From positions 496,001 through 560,000 of the forward strand of contig NZ_VNIP01000008.1 in assembly GCF_008370325.1 (NCBI RefSeq): DNA of 64,000 bases, given 5' to 3'. The stretch comes from Martinezella tropici. Lineage in GTDB: Bacteria; Pseudomonadota; Alphaproteobacteria; Rhizobiales; Rhizobiaceae. A program made the translations under genes and the position numbers. The notes below the pieces were generated by a model, which worked only from the letters and a program-made list of their open reading frames with translations, was not told the origin of the DNA and did not search any database. Shown here piece by piece: positions 44,508 to 53,381 of this stretch (positions are counted from its first letter, which is position 1; each line of letters begins with the position of its first letter).

Positions 44508-45506
44508 ATGCGCAAACCCACTCTGGAAGAAGTCGCGACCGAAGCGGGCGTCAGCAAGATGACGGCGTCGCGCGCCCTGCGTGGCGTTGCCGACGTCTCC
44601 AGCGAGACGCGCGACAGGGTGATCGAGGCGGCAACGCGGATGAACTATGTGGGCAACAGACTAGCGCTTTCGCTATCCTCGCAGCGCACCAATCTGGTCG
44701 CCGTCGTCGTTCCCAGCATGTCGAACATTGTTTTCCCGGAGATCCTTGCCGGTATTTCCGCCGGGCTCGATGGTTCCGGCATGCAGGCCGTGTTCGGCAT
44801 ATCCGACTATGACATGGCAAAGGAGCGCGACATCATCCGCGATATGCTCTCCTGGCAGCCCTGCGCCATCATCGTCACCGGTCTGGACCAGCCGGAAGAA
44901 ACGGTGGACGTGCTCCGCCGCGCCAATATTCCGGTCATCCAGCTCATGGATCTCGATGGCGCGCCGATCGATTTCAATGTCGGGCTGTCACATAGCGCGG
45001 CGGGCGAAGACATGGCCGAAGCGCTCATTGCCGCCGGTCGCCGGCGGTTCGGCTATGTCGGCAGCGCGCTAGAAAAAGATCTGCGTGCCGGCAAGCGCAA
45101 GGCCGGTTTCGAACGTGTATTGCGCACGCACGGCCTGGGTTTCATCGAGCAGCGGATCGACGATGCCTTTTCTTCGATCGCGCTCGGAAAGCAGCTCACG
45201 ACGGCAATGCTCGCGGCGGTGCCCGATATCGATTGCATCTATTATTCCAACGACGACATGGCGAGCGGCGGATTGTTCGCCTGCATGGAGCTGGGTATTG
45301 CGGTTCCCGGCCAGGTGCTGATTGCCGGATTCAATGGGCTGGATCTGGTCGGCTCTCTGCCGGCGCCGATCGCCACGTCCCGTTCGCCAAGGCGCGCCAT
45401 GGGCGAGATGGCCGCGCAGTTGGTTCGCCGAGCTGTCGCCGACGAAGGAGATATCGGCGAGAAAACCATCATATTCAAACCGACGATCACCGGCATCGAG
45501 CGTTAG
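44508..45506 (+). CDS. LacI/GntR-type transcriptional regulator of the tetronate cluster
   Basis: A 332-aa protein with the LacI HTH (TLEEVATEAGVSKMTASRAL, residues 5-24) and a periplasmic-binding-like effector domain (about 60-330; LVAVVVPSMSNIVFPEI, SGGLFACMELG). It resembles GntR gluconate repressors and would sense a tetronate or 2-oxo-tetronate. ATG 44508 is preferred; TTG 44502 is also possible with GAGGG upstream. Divergent from ltnD across the 28-bp palindrome. Confidence 0.9.
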   Translation: MRKPTLEEVATEAGVSKMTASRALRGVADVSSETRDRVIEAATRMNYVGNRLALSLSSQRTNLVAVVVPSMSNIVFPEILAGISAGLDGSGMQAVFGISDYDMAKERDIIRDMLSWQPCAIIVTGLDQPEETVDVLRRANIPVIQLMDLDGAPIDFNVGLSHSAAGEDMAEALIAAGRRRFGYVGSALEKDLRAGKRKAGFERVLRTHGLGFIEQRIDDAFSSIALGKQLTTAMLAAVPDIDCIYYSNDDMASGGLFACMELGIAVPGQVLIAGFNGLDLVGSLPAPIATSRSPRRAMGEMAAQLVRRAVADEGDIGEKTIIFKPTITGIER

Positions 45507-45815
45507 GGATATTGCCGTCTGGATAGCGGAGCCGCGATGTCAGGCCGGTATTGAAGGCGGCGCGGCCTCTTACGTTCAGCAATAAGATTTCCCATAAATT
45601 CCACCTGGCGGAAACATTCGGACATGGGCGAGGCGAACGCGTCGGCTAGACCGGTATCGGGTTTGCTGCGTTGCGGAGGTTCGACTGTCGATGCGGTCCA
45701 TAATCCGTGGCGATGCGCCGAAAGTCCGAATAGTGGTGACGGCATCAGCTTGTGAGCAAGTTGTCATTTCGTATGCGTGCTACTAATCTGGGTAGCATCA
45801 GGGGATTGGGAATTC
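45507..45815. other. Intergenic region without recognisable gene
   Basis: 309 bp after the LacI-type gene. Short open frames on both strands show no family motif. No hairpin with a T-run follows the LacI-type stop closely, and no RNA gene was recognised. Confidence 0.35.
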
Positions 45816-46172
45816 ATGTACGACGATTCGATCCTGCCGCCAGAGATTGCCGTCTTGCTTGGCTTGATCTGCAACATCGGCGCGCTGCTTTTGGCTTTCT
45901 GGGCGGCGGGAAAGTTACCTCGACTGCGCCTCTGGTTTCATGCCGCCGCCTTCGTCGCGATCCTGGCCTCGCCGCTGGTGGCCATGATTCTTGGCCTGCC
46001 GGATCTTTTTCCTGAGGAGGAAGACAGCCCGGGCGCCCGTTTTGCTTTCTTGCCGCTGATCATAGAAACGGCCATTATCGTGCTGCTCTATTGTCTCGCC
46101 GGCGCAATGCTTCTGTCCCAGTCGGTCCATTCGGCCATTACCGATTGGCGGGATGGAGATCGTACCCCCTGA
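45816..46172 (+). CDS. Small three-helix membrane protein, hypothetical
   Basis: A 118-aa protein (MYDDSILPPEIAVLLGLICN...) with hydrophobic helices at about residues 10-30, 38-58 and 78-100, and an acidic loop (PEEEDSPG) between the second and third. GGGGATTGGG upstream gives a loose ribosome site. No family recognised and it stands alone. Confidence 0.6.
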   Translation: MYDDSILPPEIAVLLGLICNIGALLLAFWAAGKLPRLRLWFHAAAFVAILASPLVAMILGLPDLFPEEEDSPGARFAFLPLIIETAIIVLLYCLAGAMLLSQSVHSAITDWRDGDRTP

Positions 46173-46424
46173 CGCAGATCGCGCAAAAATGTGCGGTGGT
46201 TTTGCGATAATGCCGGCTGAATGGCGTGAAATCTCGAAGACTTGAATTCTGCCGGCTGTCGAGGAAATTGCGAGCGCAGCTGCGCGGCCGCCAACGATTA
46301 TTCCGTCGATAGTCCCCTTGACGTCCGACGGTGTGCCATGATCAGGCTCCGGAGGCGTTCAGGCAGAGTTCAGGCGAGTTGGTGTATCTCTGCCTCGTCC
46401 ATAAGAGAAAATGGGGTAAGGGAA

Positions 46425-46796
46425 ATGTTGGAACGTTTCGTACGAGTATCGCGTGTCGCCCTGGTCGGGCTGGCCGCGCTGCAACTGATGACCTCTGTCG
46501 CCTCGGCACAGTACTATGGCGGCGATGACGGCTATGCCCCGCCGCCCTGGCAGCGTGACCAGGGCCGTGATTGGAACCGCCCGCCGCGCGGCTGGGACCG
46601 CGACCGGGATCGCGATTGGGACCGTGATCGCGGCTGCAGCCGGCGCGAGCTCATGCGAGCCGCCCGTGCCGAAGGCTTCCGGCGCATCGATTCAATTGAC
46701 AGCAATGGGCGGCGTATCGTCGTTCGTGGCTGGAATGATGGCGGGCCGGACCGCATGGTCTTCGCCAATCGGAGCGGCTGCCCGGCTCTCAACTGA
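46425..46796 (+). CDS. Secreted protein with WDRDRD low-complexity region
   Basis: A 123-aa protein with a signal peptide cleaved near ASAQ (about residue 29). A tract of alternating Asp/Arg with Trp follows (about residues 49-70: DRDRDRDWDRDRG), then a compact C-terminal domain with two cysteines (C71 region and the final SGCPALN) that could form a disulfide. AAGGGAA lies just before the ATG. Similar small periplasmic proteins occur in rhizobia; function unknown. Confidence 0.7.
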   Translation: MLERFVRVSRVALVGLAALQLMTSVASAQYYGGDDGYAPPPWQRDQGRDWNRPPRGWDRDRDRDWDRDRGCSRRELMRAARAEGFRRIDSIDSNGRRIVVRGWNDGGPDRMVFANRSGCPALN

Positions 46797-46809
46797 TAGC
46801 CGAAATAGC

Positions 46810-46846
46810 GTAAGCGGAAGCCGAGTGTGGATCGACTTCCGCTTAC
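46810..46846. terminator. Hairpin after the secreted-protein gene
   Basis: GTAAGCGGAAG and CTTCCGCTTAC form a perfect 11-bp stem with a 15-nt loop, starting 13 nt after the stop. It is followed by CTTAG rather than a T-run, so it may be an imperfect terminator or an RNA-stability element. Confidence 0.6.
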
Positions 46847-46919
46847 CTTAGCGGCCGCGCATCCTTTCGACTGGCTAAAAGGATGCGCCGTTGCTGCTCT
46901 TGAGCTTTGCCGCCCAACC

Positions 46920-47360
46920 TCAGGCGGCGGCGAACTTCTTTTTCGCAGGAACAGCGCCGTTGGTCTTGTCGGATATGACTGACGCCTCGACGTCATCGCT
47001 TTGCGACGTCACGATGAATTGCCAGGACACGCCCCAGGGATCTACCACCGGGCTGCGTCTGTCCGGCGAACTGTCCCTTTCCAGAGCATCGCGCAAACGA
47101 TCCGCTTCGGCCTGCGTTGCGCATTCGAAGATGATGGAAGAGCAATGCTCGGAGCGATCGAATGGCCCGGCCTCGAAGCCCATGAAGGAACGGTTGCCGA
47201 GTGTGAAGCCTGCGAACTTCACGCTGCCGGCCGGACCGTTCGGATTATCGGTTAAGATGTTCGAGATCCACCCGGTTGCCGAATTCGGAATAAGCGTCGC
47301 GTAGAATTCGATCGCTGATTCCATATCACGCCGAAACCAGAGATGTTGCCTGACTTTCAT
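46920..47360 (-). CDS. VOC-superfamily (PhnB-like glyoxalase) protein
   Basis: A 146-aa protein of the PhnB/3-demethylubiquinone-methyltransferase-like VOC group: LWFRRDMESAIEFYATLIPNS at the start, FAGFTLGNRSFMGFEAGP in the middle and VVDPWGVSWQFI near the end. Many members are metal-dependent enzymes on small molecules but the substrate is usually unknown. A GTG at 47363 directly before ATG 47360 is an alternative start. The C-terminal 25 residues form a Lys/Ala-rich tail. Confidence 0.85.
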   Translation of the reverse strand: MKVRQHLWFRRDMESAIEFYATLIPNSATGWISNILTDNPNGPAGSVKFAGFTLGNRSFMGFEAGPFDRSEHCSSIIFECATQAEADRLRDALERDSSPDRRSPVVDPWGVSWQFIVTSQSDDVEASVISDKTNGAVPAKKKFAAA

Positions 47361-47551
47361 CACTATTCGCTTTCTTCAAGTCCCGCCCGGATAGGGCGCC
47401 GCATGAAGGAGGCATGCCTGCCGTGTTGGTGGGTAGAACTCGTGCCGCCGGCGAGCCGCCTTCTTGGTGAGCGGTGGCGCCGGCGGCATGCTGAAGAGTT
47501 GCTGCTGGCCGTTCGTGCCCACCCCTGCGGGGCACGGACGGGTACGCAACA

Positions 47552-47773
47552 CTATTTTTCGGCAACTCTACCAGCGAGAGCCATGACATAGTCGTCGGCG
47601 ATGTCGGCGAGGGTCAAAGCGACTTCCGGCTCATTCCAGCCGGCAGCAAGCACCATTTGTACGAAATCGCGAAACGCTACTTCAAGAACTTCTTCGCGTT
47701 CGACGGCGCGATAGGCGTCGGTGGAAGGATGTTGAGGTTTGCTGATGTTCATTGTCTGGCGAGTCGATACCAT
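47552..47773 (-). CDS. Conserved-looking small protein, hypothetical
   Basis: A 73-aa protein from ATG 47773 with AGGGAA about 7 nt upstream. The core ERVEEVLEV-like AVEREEVLEVAFRDFVQMVLAAGWNEPEVALTLADIADDY is a helical, acidic segment reminiscent of small rhizobial proteins of unknown role. The frame is open for 17 codons more upstream, without a ribosome site. No neighbour suggests a function. Confidence 0.6.
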   Translation of the reverse strand: MVSTRQTMNISKPQHPSTDAYRAVEREEVLEVAFRDFVQMVLAAGWNEPEVALTLADIADDYVMALAGRVAEK

Positions 47774-48049
47774 TGCTATGTTCCCTAAAGCTTTGCCTTG
47801 GCGGACGGAGGGTACATTCGCCACCCACCAAGGCTTTGGTGTCCAAACGATTATTATGCTTCTTTTCTAATAGGTTACGCGCAACATGTCGTTAGCCGTG
47901 CATCCTGAAACTTGCAGCAGCGTCCATTTTCGCAATTGCTGAAGTGCGATCCGGCGGCTCAGGTCCGAGATGGCGGAGGCGAATGTATCGCCCAGCGCGC
48001 GAAGCAATCCGCTTTGCGCGCGTTTATGGGATGTCAAAATCCATCGTCT

Positions 48050-49237
48050 CTAGTGATAGTAGCCGAGGGTCCTCAGCCATTCTTCGAAGGAATGGGTGCT
48101 GTCTGGCGATCCCGGCGAGGCGACTTGTCCAAGATAGCGTGGAATGGTGAGATTTCTTGCTTCGCGAGGACTGTAGCCAAATTCCTTGCTGAATGCCCGG
48201 CTGAAGTGTGCTGCCGACGAAAACCCGACACCAAAGGCTATATCGAGGATCTGCTCCCGGTTCGCCGGATCGCTGAGCGCGGCATGGGCCGACAGGAGAC
48301 GGCGTCGCTGGATATAATGATGCACGCCGCCATATTGCTCGAAGATTTGGTAAAGCCTGGTGCGGGATATGCCGAGCTGCCGGCATATCTGCTCCACCGT
48401 CAGATCGCCTGCGGCAAGATTGCTTTCGACGAACCGCCGGACACGCTCCGTTACCGCAAGAGTGCTATGCTGTTCGACGCCCGTCGATTGGGCGGCCGAT
48501 GTCGAAACGGATGCCACGATCATGTTGCGCACCGTCTGGACGACATGCGGCAGGTCCGTCGCCGCAAAGCGAGGAAGATTATCCGCGATGCTGTCGAGAT
48601 ATTCGATCAGCATGCCCGTGAAGATCCCAGAAAGGGCGATGTTGTTTTCGATCTCGACGGGGGCGGGAACCTCGAACAGCAATGCTCGTGGCAGAAAGAG
48701 CGAGAGGGTTTTCGCCTCGGTCGATCGTCCGCGAAAAGGATGCCCGAGAGAGCGCAATTCTATCTTGCCCGGCTCGCCTTCCAGCACACGCCCGTCGACC
48801 TCCGTCCACGTCCGGCCATCGCTCAGGACGGAAATATGCCAGTGATCGATGAGGTTGGCTTTTACCTTCGCCTGTGAGCGCATGTAGCTGTGAGGAGGCG
48901 TATCCTGCTGAACGATGAGCATGCCACCGAGATTCCAGGCCACATGGTCCGCGGGAAAGCCGGTTTCCGGCGAGATATTGTCCGGCGGGCGGATGTCGAC
49001 CAGCGGTGCGACATAGGTCTGCCAGGCAGCAAATTGTGCCGCCGGTTCGAGCTCGCGCGTTGAAAACCGCAGCGGCTGCAAAGCCGGTGGCGGCAACGTT
49101 TCATCGGTAGCCGGCTTTTCCGGTCGCGGAAAGCGTCGCCGATCAGACGGCTGGGGCCTTCTGTCCTCGCGCCACGACCGATCCTTCGCCTCGATGGACG
49201 CAGATGCGGATTGTTCTTCGCGCCGCAAATCAGACAA
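48050..49237 (-). CDS. AraC-family transcriptional regulator
   Basis: A 395-aa protein with a long N-terminal region (about residues 55-270; a cupin/AraC_binding_2-like domain) and a C-terminal AraC domain (about 285-385) with two HTHs: LTVEQICRQLGISRTRLYQIF and QILDIAFGVGFSSAAHFSRAF KEFG. The first 50 residues are polar and low complexity. Start is a TTG, decided by GAGGAG 6 nt upstream. That ribosome site lies inside a 51-aa frame which overlaps the start. Effector and targets are unknown. Confidence 0.9.
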   Translation of the reverse strand: MSDLRREEQSASASIEAKDRSWREDRRPQPSDRRRFPRPEKPATDETLPPPALQPLRFSTRELEPAAQFAAWQTYVAPLVDIRPPDNISPETGFPADHVAWNLGGMLIVQQDTPPHSYMRSQAKVKANLIDHWHISVLSDGRTWTEVDGRVLEGEPGKIELRSLGHPFRGRSTEAKTLSLFLPRALLFEVPAPVEIENNIALSGIFTGMLIEYLDSIADNLPRFAATDLPHVVQTVRNMIVASVSTSAAQSTGVEQHSTLAVTERVRRFVESNLAAGDLTVEQICRQLGISRTRLYQIFEQYGGVHHYIQRRRLLSAHAALSDPANREQILDIAFGVGFSSAAHFSRAFSKEFGYSPREARNLTIPRYLGQVASPGSPDSTHSFEEWLRTLGYYH

Positions 49238-49385
49238 TCCGGTCTCCTCGAATACCGTCGGGATAAAACATGAGCACCACCTTCAAACGGCCACTCATGA
49301 TGTCGACAGATAGATGGCCGCTTGTTTCAACAGGAATAAGGTCCAAAGCCTGCTTCGGGCTATCTTTTCTCCAGCGAAACGACAT
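49230..49385 (-). CDS. Possible 51-residue ORF coupled to the AraC gene
   Basis: A 51-aa frame (MSFRWRKDSPKQALDLIPVE and 31 more) preceded by GAGGTG at 6 nt. Its TGA stop is 5 nt inside the AraC gene (TTGTCTGA), so ribosomes finishing it could start the TTG of the AraC frame. No family match; it could be a leader peptide. The rest of the gap to 49843 holds nothing else I can name. Confidence 0.35.
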   Translation of the reverse strand: MSFRWRKDSPKQALDLIPVETSGHLSVDIMSGRLKVVLMFYPDGIRGDRIV

Positions 49386-49843
49386 ATTGCACCTCGCCGT
49401 ATCCTTAGCTACCTGATGATGCCAAACCTCTTCATTTGCAGCGCGATTTCGAAAAGGCAAGTCCTGCGGGTTATCAACCTCATATTCGCGTGGCAATTGC
49501 TCTAAACTACGGCACAGGCGGTGTGGATTCGTATCGTATCGGCACATATCGAGCGACTTCGGGATGGCGGGCCGATCGAGAGTTGCGCAAGCGCCGACTG
49601 CCTTCGGGCGGCGCTGCAGACCAATGTCGTACCGGTATTCGATTGAAGGCGTTGCTGTCTTTCGGCGATAGCTCTATGCCGCACATAACGAGGCTTGGCA
49701 TGGTCCGGTCTCCATCATATCCTCGCGGAGCTCCTCACCGGCGCGCTTTGCGAGCAACCATTCCGTTTTTCGTGCGTAGTTTGCATTTGCCCGTCCCGCC
49801 AAATTTGTCTACGCGGCTATCAACCACAGTTTTGGAATGAGAC

Positions 49844-50896
49844 ATGACCGACTCCTCGATAATCCCCGTCTTTGATGGCCACAACGACGTGCTGCTCCGG
49901 CTGCGGCGCGGCGGCTTGAATTCCGTCGATGCCTTCCTGAATGGCGAAGCTCCCGGGCATATCGATCTGCCCCGTGCTCGCCGCGGCGGCCTCGCAGGCG
50001 GGCTATGTGCCATATTCATTCCGTCGCCATTCATTCCGTCGCCGGATCAGCCGAAGCCCGAAAACGCCGATTTTGCCACGCCTACCCAGCCCGACGCGTT
50101 GAACGAAACTCTGGCCATGGCGCGGCTTCTGCTTGCGATCGAGGGTCGGTCCGAGGGAGCCGTAAAGATTTGCCGTTCGGCCGCCGATATCAAGCGGTCG
50201 ATTGCCGAAGGCCAATTCGCTGCCATTTTCCATATCGAGGGCGCGGAGGCTGTCGCCGCCGATCTCGATGCCCTTTACGTCCTGTATCAGGTCGGCCTGC
50301 GCACGCTTGGACCCGTCTGGAGCCGCTCGAACGTCTTTGCTCATGGCGTGCCTTTCCGCTTTCCCTCGACGCCGGATATCGGCCCCGGCCTCACCGATGC
50401 CGGCAAGGATCTGATCCGCGCCTGCAACGAGCTTAAGATCATGATCGACCTCTCGCATATGAACGAGCAGGGCTTCTGGGATATCGCGAAATTGTCGGAT
50501 GCGCCGCTGGTTGCCTCGCACTCCAATGCGCATACGCTTTCCCCACACAGCCGCAACCTGACCGACAAGCAGCTCGACGCGATCCGCGATACCGGCGGTC
50601 TGGTCGGCATCAATTTCGGCGTGCTGTTCCTGCGTGACGACGGCGTGAGAAACACGGATACGCCGCTCGACATCCTCGTTCGCCACGCCGCTTACATTGC
50701 CGAGCGCATTGGCATAGAGCACGTCGCGCTCGGTTCCGATTTCGACGGTACGACCATTCCCGCAGCGCTCGGCGATGCGAGCGGCCTGCCGAAGCTGATC
50801 GACGTCTTGCGCGCGCATGGCTTTGACGACCAGGCGCTCGCAAAGATCGCCCATCAGAACTGGGTTCGCGTGCTCGAGCAGACCTGGGGCGGCTGA
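49844..50896 (+). CDS. Membrane dipeptidase (renal dipeptidase family, M19)
   Basis: A 350-aa zinc dipeptidase. Metal ligands visible: H13 and D15 (DGHND), E132 (FHIEGAEA), H205 (DLSHMN) and H226 (ASHSNAH); GSDFDG completes the site. Family members hydrolyse dipeptides, including D-amino-acid-containing ones. No signal peptide. A tandem FIPSP-FIPSP duplication occurs at residues 58-67 (two nearly identical 15-bp units). It is divergent from the AraC gene and convergent with the flavin-monooxygenase gene. Confidence 0.92.
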   Translation: MTDSSIIPVFDGHNDVLLRLRRGGLNSVDAFLNGEAPGHIDLPRARRGGLAGGLCAIFIPSPFIPSPDQPKPENADFATPTQPDALNETLAMARLLLAIEGRSEGAVKICRSAADIKRSIAEGQFAAIFHIEGAEAVAADLDALYVLYQVGLRTLGPVWSRSNVFAHGVPFRFPSTPDIGPGLTDAGKDLIRACNELKIMIDLSHMNEQGFWDIAKLSDAPLVASHSNAHTLSPHSRNLTDKQLDAIRDTGGLVGINFGVLFLRDDGVRNTDTPLDILVRHAAYIAERIGIEHVALGSDFDGTTIPAALGDASGLPKLIDVLRAHGFDDQALAKIAHQNWVRVLEQTWGG

Positions 50897-50917
50897 GACG
50901 AAGCATCTTCTCGTCTC
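50895..50917. terminator. Hairpin at the dipeptidase gene end
   Basis: GAGACGA (50895-50901) and TCGTCTC (50911-50917) pair over 7 bp with a 9-nt loop; the first arm includes the last A of the TGA stop. It lies between convergent genes. Stem is short and no T-run follows. Confidence 0.45.
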
Positions 50918-50966
50918 TGTCCAAGGCGAGCAACCGCGGAAGCTCGCAGAGTCCCTTGCCTAAAGC

Positions 50967-52364
50967 CTATCCGGCACGTCTGGATAGGGTCGTAGCTTTC
51001 CCAAGATTACGATAGCCGGTCGCCGGATGCGGTGCTGCGAGTCTTGGGCCGCTGCCGCCGAGCTTCTCTCGCAGGGTGCCCGCGCGATACTCGGTCTTGT
51101 AGACGCCGCGCTTCTGCAACTCCGGTACCAGAAGATCGACGGCATCCTCGAAGCTTTCGGGGGTGACGGCATAGGCGAGATTGAAGCCGTCGACGTCGGT
51201 ATCCTCGATCCATTCCTGCATGAGGTCGGCGACAGTCTGTGGCGAACCGACAAAGACCGGACCGAAGCCGCCGATGCCGACCCAATCGGCCATCTCCCGC
51301 ACCGTCCATTCCTTGTCCGGATCGATGGTGGTGAAGGTCTCGACGGCGGATTGCACCGCATTGGTATGGCGATGGCGCAGCACCTCGTCAGGAGAGAACT
51401 GACCGAAATCGATACCGGTCCAGCCGGAGATCAGAGCCTGCGCGCCTTCCAGCGAAACGTATTGACGGTATTCGTTGAACTTGCGCTGCGCCTCGGCATC
51501 CGTCTCGCCAAGGATGACGGTCTGGAGGTTGAAGGAAAGGATTTCGCGGGGATTGCGTCCGACACGCTCGGCGGCCTCGCGAACATTGGCGACATAGCGC
51601 TTCAGGACTGCTTTTGAAGGTGCCGCCACGAAAATGCACTCGGCATGCGCGCCGGCGAAATCCTTGCCGCGGCTGGAGGCGCCCGCCTGATAGAGCACGG
51701 GGGTGCGCTGCGGCGACGGCTCGCTGAGATGAATGCCGGGAACGCTGAAATGCTTGCCGGAATGGCGGATCGGGTGCACCTTTTCCGGCCGCGTGAAGAT
51801 ACCGGCTTCGCGATCGCGGATGACGGCGTCGTCTTCCCAGCTGCCTTCCCAGAGCTTGTAGCAGACTTCGAGATATTCCTCGGCCAGCGCATAACGATCA
51901 TCATGCTGCGTCTGGGCCGACTGGCCGATATTGAGCGCGCCGCTGTTGAGATAGGAGGTGACGATGTTCCAGCCGACGCGCCCCTTCGTCAGATGATCGA
52001 GCGTGGAGATGCGCCGGGCGAAGGTATAGGGATGCTCGAAGGAGAGCGAAGCCGTCAGGCCGAAACCGAGATGCTCGGTCTCATAGGCCATGGTCGGGAT
52101 GAGCTGAAGCGGATCGTTGACCGGCACCTGTGCCGAATGGCGCAAGGCCGCCTCCACATTGCCGTTCAGCACGTCATAGACCCCGAGCACGTCGGCGATG
52201 AACAAGCCGTCGAATTTGCCGCGCTCCAGCGTCTTTGCCAGATGGACCCAATAATCGAGGTCCTTGTAGGTCCAGGATTTGTCGCGCGGATGGCGCCAGA
52301 GGCCTGGTGACTGGTGTCCGACGCAATTCATGTCGAAGGCATTGAGCCTGATTTGGCGTGTCAT
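50967..52364 (-). CDS. LLM-class flavin monooxygenase, NtaA/SnaA/DszA family
   Basis: A 465-aa luciferase-like TIM-barrel monooxygenase. Family segments: QIRLNAFDMNCVGHQSPGLW, GKFDGLFIADVLGVYD, SLSFEHPYTFARRISTLDHLTKGRVGWNIVTSYLNS, ARNFG-like DDRYALAEEYLEVCYKLWEGSW and PVLYQAGASSRGKDFAG HAE. These enzymes use FMNH2 from a separate reductase to oxidise nitrilotriacetate, sulfones and similar compounds. It is the last gene of the leftward importer operon (36 nt after the permease). No FMN reductase gene is nearby. The substrate is unknown. Confidence 0.9.
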   Translation of the reverse strand: MTRQIRLNAFDMNCVGHQSPGLWRHPRDKSWTYKDLDYWVHLAKTLERGKFDGLFIADVLGVYDVLNGNVEAALRHSAQVPVNDPLQLIPTMAYETEHLGFGLTASLSFEHPYTFARRISTLDHLTKGRVGWNIVTSYLNSGALNIGQSAQTQHDDRYALAEEYLEVCYKLWEGSWEDDAVIRDREAGIFTRPEKVHPIRHSGKHFSVPGIHLSEPSPQRTPVLYQAGASSRGKDFAGAHAECIFVAAPSKAVLKRYVANVREAAERVGRNPREILSFNLQTVILGETDAEAQRKFNEYRQYVSLEGAQALISGWTGIDFGQFSPDEVLRHRHTNAVQSAVETFTTIDPDKEWTVREMADWVGIGGFGPVFVGSPQTVADLMQEWIEDTDVDGFNLAYAVTPESFEDAVDLLVPELQKRGVYKTEYRAGTLREKLGGSGPRLAAPHPATGYRNLGKATTLSRRAG

Positions 52365-52400
52365 TTTGCTATTCCTGCGATTGTATCGTTCGGCCGGCGC

Positions 52401-53378
52401 TCAGGCGCCGACGGCTCTCTTGTTGACGAAGCTGAAGGCGAGCACGGCGAAGATCAGCAAGCCGGTGCCGACCTGCTGCCAGTAAAAGTTCAGGCCCGTC
52501 AGCAGCAGGCCATTGGCAACGATGCTTAGGAGCAGAACCCCAAGCACCGTGCCGGCGACGTTCGGCCGGCCCAGCGGCGAAAACGTCGTGCCGATGAAGG
52601 TGGCGCCGATGGCGTTCAGCATGAAGCCGTTGCCGGAGGAGGGGATATAGACGGTGACCGTCGCCGTCAGGATTAACCCGGCAAAGGCAGCAATCGTGCT
52701 TGCAAGAATGAAGGTCACGGCAACATGCTTTGCCAGTCCGATCCCCGAATAGCGCACCGTGCGCGGCTGGATGCCGATGGCAAGCACGACTCGGCCGAAG
52801 CGCATGCGTGCAAACAGAAGGGCCGCGCCCGCGATAATGATCATGGCAATCAGAAGCGGCACAGGAAGGCCGGCAATCGTTCCATGGCCGATAAAGCGGA
52901 AAGCCGCGGGGACACCCGAGGGCGGCAGATAGACCGGATTGCCGCCATCCGTCAGCAGCTGCTGGATGCTGCGGCCGATGAACAGCGTTCCGAGCGTTGC
53001 CAGGAATGGCGACACGCCGATCGCCGAAATCAGGACTGCATTGACGGCGCCGACCAGGGCTCCGGCGCCAAGGCCCGCCAGAGCGGCCAGCGGCACGGGC
53101 AGGCCCGCAAGAATACCGGAAACGAAGGCGAAGCTTGCGAAATCGACTGCCGTCCCGACCGAAAGATCGATGCCGCCAGCGGCAACGGCGAAGGTCATGG
53201 CGATCGACACGATGGCGAGCAGCGTGAAGTTGTTGAAGAGAATGCTCTGCAGATTGCCGACGCTGAGAAACGTCGGCGCCACGGTCGAAAACAACGAGAA
53301 GACGACGACAAGGGCGATAATGAGCCCATAACGGGCGAGCCCGGCGAATGATCGTGTCGGAGCGATGGCAGCGGTCAT
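52401..53378 (-). CDS. Sugar-type ABC permease (RbsC family), second
   Basis: A 325-aa BPD_transp_2 permease with about 8-10 helices. Recognisable parts: AAGGIDLSVGTAVDFASF near residue 66 and VGAVNAVLISAIGVSPFLATLGTLFIGRS, the loop GGNPVYLPPSG and the C-terminal GAVLGVLLLS-like GTVLGVLLLSIVANGL. It pairs with the upstream permease, 3 nt apart. Ribose-type importers usually move sugars or other polyols, but also autoinducer-2 and other small molecules. Confidence 0.88.
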   Translation of the reverse strand: MTAAIAPTRSFAGLARYGLIIALVVVFSLFSTVAPTFLSVGNLQSILFNNFTLLAIVSIAMTFAVAAGGIDLSVGTAVDFASFAFVSGILAGLPVPLAALAGLGAGALVGAVNAVLISAIGVSPFLATLGTLFIGRSIQQLLTDGGNPVYLPPSGVPAAFRFIGHGTIAGLPVPLLIAMIIIAGAALLFARMRFGRVVLAIGIQPRTVRYSGIGLAKHVAVTFILASTIAAFAGLILTATVTVYIPSSGNGFMLNAIGATFIGTTFSPLGRPNVAGTVLGVLLLSIVANGLLLTGLNFYWQQVGTGLLIFAVLAFSFVNKRAVGA

Positions 53379-53381
53379 GGC

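Noticed and set aside
49501..49843. Short overlapping frames upstream of the dipeptidase
   Set aside because: Several frames on both strands of similar length with no ribosome site; typical background in GC-rich DNA.
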